A stretch of 64,000 nucleotides of DNA from UBA822 sp965249775 (GTDB lineage: Bacteria > Gemmatimonadota > Gemmatimonadetes > Longimicrobiales > Gaopeijiaceae): contig OZ252253.1 of assembly GCA_965249775.1 (NCBI GenBank), positions 744,001 through 808,000 of the forward strand. The letters run 5' to 3'. The translations under genes were made by a program, and so were the position numbers. Below are positions 25,126-31,369 of this stretch, in pieces. The notes below the pieces were generated by a model, which was not told the DNA's origin, did no database searches, and saw only the letters and a list, made by a program, of their open reading frames with translations. Within the stretch, counting starts at the first letter, position 1; every line of letters begins with the position of its first letter.

Positions 25126-26775
25126 CTATCGAGCGCCGACGGCTGCTTGGGTATGAGACCCTTTGGCATGGGCCGCGGCCGCCTCGATGAAGGAGGCGAA
25201 GAGAGGATGCGGCCGGGTCGGTCGGCTCTTGAGCTCGGGGTGGAACTGGCAGGCGATGAACCAGGGGTGGTCAGGAAGCTCGATCATCTCCACAAGACCT
25301 TGGTCCGGAGAAGTTCCCGACATGATCAACCCGTGCCCCTCGAGGAGCTCCCGGTACTCGTTGTTCACCTCATAGCGATGTCGATGGCGCTCTTTGATCT
25401 CCCGGTCGGCATACACCTCCTCCACCCGAGATCCCTCTCGAAGTGAGGCGGCGTACTCCCCCAGTCGCATGGTGCCGCCCTTTGTCGTGACCTGCTGCTG
25501 TGAGTCCATGAGGCAGATAACAGGATCCTCTGTACTCGGGTCGAACTCCGCCGAGTTCGCTTCGGTCAGACCGCACACGTTTCGGGCAGACTCGATGATA
25601 GCACACTGTAGGCCGAGGCAGATCCCGAAGAACGGGAGCCCGTTCTCCCGAGCCCACTCGATCGCCATCAGCATGCCCTCGATGCCACGATCTCCAAAGC
25701 CGCCGGGGATCAGCAACCCGTCGAAGCCCTCGAAGTGGTGCTCCAACGCGCCGGCCTCGTAGCTCTCGGAGGACACCCACTCGATTTCGACCTTTACGTC
25801 GTTCGCGATGCCGCCGTGAATCAGCCCTTGCTGGACCGATTTGTAGGAATCGACCAACTCCGTGTACTTGCCTACGACGGCAATACGCACCGTACCAGAG
25901 GAGGGATTCTTCACACGTTCGACGATTCGGCTCCACTCAGCGAGGTCCGTGGCAGGGGCCTCGATCTGGAGCAGATCGAGCACAACATCGTCGAGGCGCT
26001 GGCGCCGAAGCTCGAGTGGCACCTCATAGATCGTCTCGACGTCGCGAGCCTCGACCACACCCTCGATCGGCACATTCGTGAACAGCGCGATCTTCTTCCG
26101 CGTGCCTTCGTCCAGAGCGCGCTCGGCACGGCAGATGAGCGCGTCCGGCTGGATCCCAATCTCCATGAGCTCGCGCACCGAATGCTGGGTCGGCTTGGTC
26201 TTCAGCTCGCCTACGGCGGCGATATACGGGACGAGAGTCAGGTGAATGAAGATCGCGTTCTCGCGACCTTCATCCTGTCGGACCTGGCGGATGGCCTCCA
26301 GGAACGGCAGGCTTTCGATGTCGCCGACGGTTCCTCCAATCTCCGTGATCACGATGTCGTGCCCGGGGGCCATGCTCCGAATGCGGCGCTTGATTTCGTC
26401 CGTGATGTGCGGAATGACCTGAACCGTGGCGCCCAGATAGTCCCCCCGCCGCTCCTTGGCGATCACATCCTGATAGATACGGCCTGCGCTGACGCTGTTG
26501 CCCTGAGAAGCCGATTCGTCGGTGAAGCGCTCGTAGTGCCCGAGGTCCAGGTCGGTCTCGGCGCCATCGTCTGTGACGTACACTTCGCCGTGCTGAAACG
26601 GGGACATCGTACCGGGATCGACGTTGATATACGGGTCGAATTTCTGAAGCGTCACTTTCAGGCCCCGCTCCTTGAGGATGCGGCCCAAAGAAGCCGCCGT
26701 GATTCCCTTCCCCAATCCGGATACGACACCGCCGGTTACGAAGATGTATTTCGTCTGTTTCACTTCAGGATCCAT
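25126..26775 (-). CDS. pyrG: CTP synthase
   Basis: The 549-aa enzyme makes CTP from UTP, ATP and glutamine. The N-terminal amidoligase domain shows FVTGGVVSGLGKGITAASLG and KFDPYINVDPGTMSPFQHGEVYV. The C-terminal class I glutaminase domain (from about residue 295) shows the nucleophile Cys in FGICLGLQ and the triad end ACQFHPELKS. Placed between kdsB and kdsA, it can supply CTP for CMP-Kdo. The start ATG at 26775 follows an AGAAGGTAG-type repeat rather than a strong SD. Confidence 0.97.
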   Translation of the reverse strand: MDPEVKQTKYIFVTGGVVSGLGKGITAASLGRILKERGLKVTLQKFDPYINVDPGTMSPFQHGEVYVTDDGAETDLDLGHYERFTDESASQGNSVSAGRIYQDVIAKERRGDYLGATVQVIPHITDEIKRRIRSMAPGHDIVITEIGGTVGDIESLPFLEAIRQVRQDEGRENAIFIHLTLVPYIAAVGELKTKPTQHSVRELMEIGIQPDALICRAERALDEGTRKKIALFTNVPIEGVVEARDVETIYEVPLELRRQRLDDVVLDLLQIEAPATDLAEWSRIVERVKNPSSGTVRIAVVGKYTELVDSYKSVQQGLIHGGIANDVKVEIEWVSSESYEAGALEHHFEGFDGLLIPGGFGDRGIEGMLMAIEWARENGLPFFGICLGLQCAIIESARNVCGLTEANSAEFDPSTEDPVICLMDSQQQVTTKGGTMRLGEYAASLREGSRVEEVYADREIKERHRHRYEVNNEYRELLEGHGLIMSGTSPDQGLVEMIELPDHPWFIACQFHPELKSRPTRPHPLFASFIEAAAAHAKGSHTQAAVGAR

Positions 26776-26799
26776 CTCTTCTACCTTCTCGCCTACCTT

Positions 26800-27591
26800 C
26801 TAGACACTAAGGGTTTCCATTCTGGCCAGCGCATCCTCCATGCGCACGGCATCGGCCGGCGTGTCGACTCCGTGATACGCCGCGCCCACGACGGCGACTC
26901 CCATCCGCATGCCCGCCTCGAGGGGCCGCAACTGCTCGAGATCCTCCAACTGTTCGAGAGGCGATGGCGCCATGGCGACCCAGCGCGCCAGCGCATCCCG
27001 CGCATACGCGTAGATGCCGATATGCCGCAAGAAGGGCTCTCGTTCCAGATCTTCCATGGAGGGTTTCCCATGCCGCTGGTACGGAATGGGAGCCCGAGAA
27101 AAATACAGAGCCCGTCCGCCCTGGGCACGGACCACCTTGATGGCTGCAGGGTCCCTTCGGGTGTCGTAATCGAGGAGCGGCGTGGCGCACGTAGCGATCT
27201 CCCAGCCGTCATCACGAACCAGAGAGATGGCCGTTTCCAGATGAAGCTCCTGCAGCAGAGGCTCGTCGCCCTGAATGTTGGCAACGACCTCGTATTCGGC
27301 GAAGGACGGGCGTTCTGCGACCTCGGCCACCCTGTCCGTGCCGGAGGGGTGCCGAGTGGAGGTCATCTCCACCGGTGCGCCGAAGGATCGGCACACCTCA
27401 GCGACGTCCTCGCTGTCCGTAGCCACAACCGCGTGGTCCAACACATCCATGCTTTGGACCCGTCGCCAGACCCACTCGATCAAGGGCCTGCCGAGAAGCG
27501 GATAGAGGGGTTTGTTGGGGAGGCGGGTAGACGCCAGCCGCGCCGGAACGATGCCCAGAACGCGGCTGCTCAACGGCCCAATCCTGGACAC
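26800..27591 (-). CDS. kdsB: 3-deoxy-manno-octulosonate cytidylyltransferase (CMP-Kdo synthetase)
   Basis: The 263-aa enzyme activates Kdo with CTP before transfer to lipid A. GIVPARLASTRLPNKPLYPLLGRPLIEWV is the nucleotide-binding N-terminus; also seen are VATDSEDVAEVC, TSTRHPSGTDRVAEV, NIQGDEPLL, YFSRAPIPYQR and RHIGIYAYARDAL. It heads the kdsB-pyrG-kdsA-kdsC-lptC-lptA-lptB-rpoN run. The upstream gap (27592-27720) has a nine-G run at 27645-27653 and no clear promoter. Confidence 0.95.
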   Translation of the reverse strand: MSRIGPLSSRVLGIVPARLASTRLPNKPLYPLLGRPLIEWVWRRVQSMDVLDHAVVATDSEDVAEVCRSFGAPVEMTSTRHPSGTDRVAEVAERPSFAEYEVVANIQGDEPLLQELHLETAISLVRDDGWEIATCATPLLDYDTRRDPAAIKVVRAQGGRALYFSRAPIPYQRHGKPSMEDLEREPFLRHIGIYAYARDALARWVAMAPSPLEQLEDLEQLRPLEAGMRMGVAVVGAAYHGVDTPADAVRMEDALARMETLSV

Positions 27592-27720
27592 GAAGCGGTG
27601 CCTGTCGCTGCAAATATCACGCTAGTCAAGTTACCCCGGGGCAAGGGGGGGGGCAACGCCTGACCCCGAGCCGAGCCATTGAACGGTCTCCCCAGTAGGG
27701 TTTTCGACACTCCTGCAGGC

Positions 27721-28305
27721 TCAAAGTGCCAGGAAATTCGCCAAGAGAGTCTTCCCGTGCTCCGAAAAGAGCGACTCGGGGTGGAACTGCACGCCCCAAA
27801 CCGGCCGATCACGGTGACGGATCGCTTGAATCTCCTCGACTCCGTCCTTTCCGTCCTTTTCTCCACTCCATGCCACCGGAATCAGGCTGTCCGGGAGCGC
27901 CGCGGCATCCGTCACCAGCGAATGGTAGCGCGCCACCGTAAACGGCGATGGGATGCCGCGGAAGATCCCTTCCCCACTATGCCGGGTCGGCGCTGTCTTC
28001 CCGTGCATGACTCGCTCCGCACGTACGGTCTTTCCCCCGAAAGCCTCGCCTAAGGCCTGATGGCCCAGACATACGCCCAGCATCGGTATCGACGGATCCA
28101 GCGATCGGAACAGCTCGACGCTTACACCGGCTTCTCGCGGCGTGCAGGGACCCGGAGAAACTACCACAGCCGACGGCGACAGCGCCCGAATCTCTTCGAC
28201 GGTCCGCTCATCGTTGCGGGAAACGGCAACCTCCGCGCCCAACTCGCCCAGGAATTGCACGAGATTGAAGGTAAACGAATCGTAGTTGTCTATGACGAGT
28301 AACAT
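27721..28305 (-). CDS. trpG: Anthranilate / aminodeoxychorismate synthase glutaminase component
   Basis: A 194-aa class I glutamine amidotransferase that provides ammonia for anthranilate or 4-amino-4-deoxychorismate synthesis. Motifs are LLVIDNYDSFTFNLVQ, VVSPGPCTP, GVCLGHQALGEAFGG (Cys nucleophile) and GVQFHPESLFSEHG (His-Glu). Many bacteria use one TrpG/PabA for both tryptophan and folate. No trpE or pabB partner is in the window, so which pathway it serves cannot be told from context. Confidence 0.92.
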   Translation of the reverse strand: MLLVIDNYDSFTFNLVQFLGELGAEVAVSRNDERTVEEIRALSPSAVVVSPGPCTPREAGVSVELFRSLDPSIPMLGVCLGHQALGEAFGGKTVRAERVMHGKTAPTRHSGEGIFRGIPSPFTVARYHSLVTDAAALPDSLIPVAWSGEKDGKDGVEEIQAIRHRDRPVWGVQFHPESLFSEHGKTLLANFLAL

Positions 28306-28575
28306 GCCTGCTTCGTTTGTAAGCTGCGACGCCCCGTTTGACCGGACGGGGAGTCACACAAGTTGGCTACCGCAGCCAGCTCAGACCAGACCTCGCCAAG
28401 TGGGCGCGCGCGAAGGTTGCCACAGGCTTCCAGCGTGAGCCTCGGGGGGAAAGTCCACCCATGCGGCCAGAAACACTGCGAAGAATCATCCCGGTCAGCC
28501 CGTAACAAGGGGGGGATACCGGGTGTAACAGGAGATCCGGGCTGACGCCCCGGGGTCTGGTCCACGGAGACGCGC
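28306..28575. other. Divergent intergenic region with several predicted RNA hairpins
   Basis: Divergent gap of 270 nt between trpG and a zinc-ribbon gene. Stems seen by eye: CCCCGT/ACGGGG (28332-28337 with 28346-28351), TGGCT/AGCCA (28364-28368 with 28374-28378), and a perfect 9-bp stem GTCAGCCCG/CGGGCTGAC (28494-28502 with 28538-28546) ending 29 nt before the TTG start at 28576. It may be a structured leader or small RNA. It does not match a riboswitch or ncRNA family I can recognise. An open frame on the minus strand (28290-28583) does not look like protein. Confidence 0.4.
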
Positions 28576-29607
28576 TTGTTCACACATTGCCTGGTTTGTC
28601 ACACACCGTTCCCGCCGAACGAGGAGCTCGAACACTTCTCGACCTCTACTCGCGTAGCGTATGACGGGGCACGTGGACGACTTTGGGCGGTCTGCCGGTC
28701 CTGCAAGAGGTGGTCGCTTGCCCCCATCGAAGAACGTTGGGAGGCTCTCGAGGAACTGGAAAAGGTGGTGACGGACCGAGCGAAGCTTCTCTCACAAACC
28801 GATAACGTCGCCCTTCTGCGCGCAGGCAACCTCGACGTCGTTCGGGTGGGCCGAGCAAACCTCACTGAGGAGGCGTGGTGGAGGTACGGACGTGAGCTCA
28901 CCCGACGACAAGAGAAGCATCGGAAGCTCACCTTCATTGGAACCACAGCGGCTGGCGCCGCGATCTTAGGGGGGTGGGCCACTGGTGGATTCAGTTGGCT
29001 AGGCGCCTGGCTCCTCTGGGAGAACGCACCGCAGCAAGTGACACACGCCGCCCGATGGTTCCGATTCGGCGGAAGCGCCTGGCGGGGCAAGCAGCGTTGC
29101 GCCCGCTGTGGGCAGATCTTCCGGGACATCGCCTACCGGGATCGTACGCAGGTGATCCTTACACCTGGGACCGGCGCAAACGATGCCCTGTCTGTGACCC
29201 AACGATGTCCTCTCTGTGGGGACCTCGGCGAAGGAGGGTTGCACCTCACGGGCAAGGAGGGAGAATACGTTTCGCGGCGGCTGCTCGCTTATCACCATCA
29301 CACCGGTGCATCGGAGCAGCGTGTCCGATCGGCGACACGCCTGATCGAAGAAGCCGGGAGCCCGGAAGACCTCACGCGCATCGTTGTCAAGGAGGGACGC
29401 AGGCTCGGCGATCTCCAAAGGACCGGCGCCATCGCCTTGGAGATCGCGGCCAACGACACGGTCGAGCAGCGCCTTCTCGAGCTCGAGCTGGCCGAAATCG
29501 AAGCTCACTGGGAGAGAGAGGAGGAGCTCGCTTCCATTGTCGATGGAGAGCTCACTCCCCTTCCATTGATGGAAAGTATTCGGCGGAAAGTCACCGGAGT
29601 CGGGTGA
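28576..29607 (+). CDS. Zinc-ribbon protein with hydrophobic segment, unknown function
   Basis: Not recognised. The 343-aa product has two CxxC pairs at the N-terminus (CLVC and CRSC), a helical middle, a hydrophobic segment (about 123-148, FIGTTAAGAAILGGWATGG then SWLGAWLLW), then a second four-Cys set (CARCGQIF and CPLCGDLG) and a long helical C-terminus rich in Glu and Arg. TTG 28576 is preceded by CGGAG at a suitable distance. Two knuckles plus a membrane stretch suggest an envelope-associated adaptor, but nothing more can be claimed. It ends convergent with the LRR gene, with 175 nt between. Confidence 0.65.
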   Translation: MFTHCLVCHTPFPPNEELEHFSTSTRVAYDGARGRLWAVCRSCKRWSLAPIEERWEALEELEKVVTDRAKLLSQTDNVALLRAGNLDVVRVGRANLTEEAWWRYGRELTRRQEKHRKLTFIGTTAAGAAILGGWATGGFSWLGAWLLWENAPQQVTHAARWFRFGGSAWRGKQRCARCGQIFRDIAYRDRTQVILTPGTGANDALSVTQRCPLCGDLGEGGLHLTGKEGEYVSRRLLAYHHHTGASEQRVRSATRLIEEAGSPEDLTRIVVKEGRRLGDLQRTGAIALEIAANDTVEQRLLELELAEIEAHWEREEELASIVDGELTPLPLMESIRRKVTGVG

Positions 29608-29782
29608 TGTGGCGTGAGAGGGCGACTCCTCGGGACTCCTCGGGGTAGACTCTTCGGTCTATGTGCGCGAGGGCTCCTTCCCTCCCTGCTGTCCGGGGCT
29701 CCCCACACCCTACGACCTCGACACGGAGGACGATCACCACACCCTTCCACGAAAACGCGAAGCCAGGGGATCTGGCGGCTGG
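29608..29782. other. Convergent gap
   Basis: Between the zinc-ribbon and LRR genes. It has a short direct repeat (GACTCCTCGG twice near 29623-29645) and a small hairpin TAGAC/GTCTA around 29646-29661. No gene or strong terminator is seen. Confidence 0.3.
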
Positions 29783-31132
29783 TCACGGGCAGTCGGAGAT
29801 CACGTACGCCTTGGCTTCCAGCGCAGCCACGTCGGTGCAACTCACGTTGGTTGACCGGAGATCGACCGCGCCGTTCAGTCCGAGCCCTGGGTGGTCGAGC
29901 AGAGGTTGAATGTCCGTGAGGCCGGGGTTGTAGCTTAGGTCAATTCCAAGCAGGCTTGTGAGCCCGCTCAGCGCACTGATGTCGGTGATCATGTTGTGGT
30001 CGAGGGAGATGCTCGTCAGGTTCGTGAGCCCGCCTAGCGTGCTGATATCGGCAATCGAGTTGCCGCCGAGGTTGAGCGACGTAACGCCATTGAGCGCGTG
30101 CAGCGGGCTGAAATCACTGATCGAGTTGTTGCTGAGGTCGAGCCCACTCGCCAGGCTCGTGAGCCCGCTCAGCGCACTGATGTCGGTGATCAAGTTGGAT
30201 CCGAGGCTGAGGCCCATCAGGCTCGTGAGCCCGCTCAGCACACTGATGTCGGAGATCGAGTTGGATCCGAGGTCGACGTAGTTCAGGCTCGTGAGCCCAC
30301 TCAGCGGGCTGATATCGGTGATCGAGTTGTTCCAGAGACGCAGGTCCGTCAGGCTCGTGAGCCCGCTCAGCGGGCTGATATCAGTGATCGAGTTGTTTTG
30401 GAGGATAAGCCACGTCAGGCTCGTGAGCCCGCTCAGTGCGCTGATGTCGGTGATCAAGTTGTTGCGGAGGAGGAGTTCATCCAGGGCCGTGAGTCCCCCC
30501 AGGGGGCTAATGTCGTTGATCGAGTTGAATCCGAGGTCGAGGTAGTCCAGGCTCGTGAGCCCGCTCAGCGGGCTGATCTCAGTGATCGAGTTCCCTCTGA
30601 GATCGAGGTCCGTCAGGCCGGTGAGCCCGCTCAGTGCGCTGATGTCAGTGATCGAGTTCAGTTTGAGATCGAGGTCCGTCAGGCTGGTGAGCCCGCTCAG
30701 TGCGCTGATGTCGCTAATCGAGTTCCAACCGAGGTTGAGATTCCTCAGGCTTGGGAGTCCGCCTAGCGGGTCAATGTCGCTAATCTGGTTGTTGTCGAGG
30801 TTGAGGAACGTCAGGCTTGTGAGGTTTTCGACCCCCACCAGGCTCACGATATAGTAAGGGCCGATATCCGAATCGGTAGGGCCGGTATCCAAGCGCATCA
30901 GCCCAGATACGAGGTCGCAGGTGAGATCCCCGGAGCCACCGACATGGAGTTGTTTCACAAGCTCCTCCGCCAGTCGGGGATCCTCGAATGTCGCGATGGC
31001 CGAGCCGTCGTGATCGCTACAAAGCTCGCTGGGTTCTAGACGCGCCGCCTCTGGTCCGAGGATGCCGCAGCCCAGTTGGAGAAGAAGCGAGCCCATTATG
31101 AGCGGCATCACGAGGTGCGTGCGGTTTTTCAC
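29783..31132 (-). CDS. Leucine-rich-repeat lipoprotein (internalin-like, 14 repeats)
   Basis: The 449-aa protein starts with a lipoprotein signal (LIMGSLLLQLGC), a cap of about 80 residues with several Cys, then 14 consecutive LRR units (about residues 104-412). Their consensus is close to LTSLTDLDLxxNSITDISPLSG, 22 residues each except unit 11 (23), followed by a C-terminal cap with two Cys. This is the short bacterial LRR of internalin type, predicted to be a curved ligand-binding surface outside the cell. GTG 31132 has GGAGGGAG at a proper distance; the longer starts at 31165 and 31147 lack this. The repeats are similar at DNA level and so prone to copy-number change. Ligand unknown. Confidence 0.85.
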   Translation of the reverse strand: MKNRTHLVMPLIMGSLLLQLGCGILGPEAARLEPSELCSDHDGSAIATFEDPRLAEELVKQLHVGGSGDLTCDLVSGLMRLDTGPTDSDIGPYYIVSLVGVENLTSLTFLNLDNNQISDIDPLGGLPSLRNLNLGWNSISDISALSGLTSLTDLDLKLNSITDISALSGLTGLTDLDLRGNSITEISPLSGLTSLDYLDLGFNSINDISPLGGLTALDELLLRNNLITDISALSGLTSLTWLILQNNSITDISPLSGLTSLTDLRLWNNSITDISPLSGLTSLNYVDLGSNSISDISVLSGLTSLMGLSLGSNLITDISALSGLTSLASGLDLSNNSISDFSPLHALNGVTSLNLGGNSIADISTLGGLTNLTSISLDHNMITDISALSGLTSLLGIDLSYNPGLTDIQPLLDHPGLGLNGAVDLRSTNVSCTDVAALEAKAYVISDCP

Positions 31133-31143
31133 TTGAGCTCCCT

Positions 31144-31168
31144 CCATTGACGCTATGAGTGTCAATGG
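31144..31168. promoter_or_regulatory. Inverted repeat in the leader of the LRR gene
   Basis: CCATTGAC (31144-31151) and GTCAATGG (31161-31168) are perfect 8-bp arms with a 9-nt spacer, 12 nt upstream of the GTG start and touching the SD. It could be an operator or a hairpin limiting translation. No promoter was identified. Confidence 0.4.
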
Positions 31169-31205
31169 GAAGATGCGTTCAATCGAGCTCCGATATCATA
31201 CGTCG

Positions 31206-31237
31206 GATTACGTAGTGAGCGAGGGCAGATTACGTAG
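31206..31237. repeat. 10-bp direct repeat at the end of the kinase relic
   Basis: GATTACGTAG occurs at 31206-31215 and 31228-31237, 22 bp apart, each with the palindrome TACGTA. It lies across the relic's stop codon and the LRR gene upstream region. It may be a deletion scar or a binding site pair. Confidence 0.4.
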
Positions 31238-31357
31238 CCTGAACGAGAAGACGGCCACCTCCGGATAGACAGTCGCCATGCCGCCTTCGCCTAGCTCACG
31301 CTCGATGGCGTAGCGGCCTTCTAGGGCTGCGTTCAGGCGAGCGCCTGGATCGGGCAT
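31208..31357 (-). pseudogene. N-terminal relic of a Ser/Thr protein kinase
   Basis: A 49-codon frame from ATG 31357 to TAA 31208. The first 31 residues match the opening of bacterial Hanks-type kinases: RLNAALEG, RYAIERELGEGGMATVY (beta-1 strand, Gly-rich P-loop GEGGMA). After VY the similarity ends abruptly: the expected LAxDxKH and VAxK lysine are missing, and 18 unrelated residues precede the stop. It begins 13 nt after the nadE stop. It is best read as a truncated, non-functional kinase remnant left by deletion or recombination. Confidence 0.75.
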
Positions 31358-31369
31358 CGGCGCACTGGA

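Noticed and set aside
25735..27663. Long plus-strand frame opposite pyrG and kdsB
   Set aside because: An antisense shadow produced by GC-rich codon use. Both minus-strand genes are complete and recognised.
27592..27720. Promoter or G-quadruplex at the nine-G run before kdsB
   Set aside because: A single G-tract with CCCC/GGGG nearby is not enough to support a defined structure or promoter.
28306..28575. RNase P RNA or tmRNA in the trpG upstream gap
   Set aside because: GGGGAAAGTCC looks like part of the RNase P P4 region, but the partner ACAGA-type and GGTAAGAGC-type blocks are missing and the gap is too short. No tmRNA-like ends are present.
28290..28583. 97-codon minus-strand open frame in the trpG leader
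   Set aside because: Composition is unlike neighbouring proteins, it overlaps the hairpins and there is no recognisable domain. Probably a chance frame.
29646..29661. Intrinsic terminator between the zinc-ribbon and LRR genes
   Set aside because: The TAGAC/GTCTA stem is only 5 bp and has no following T-run.
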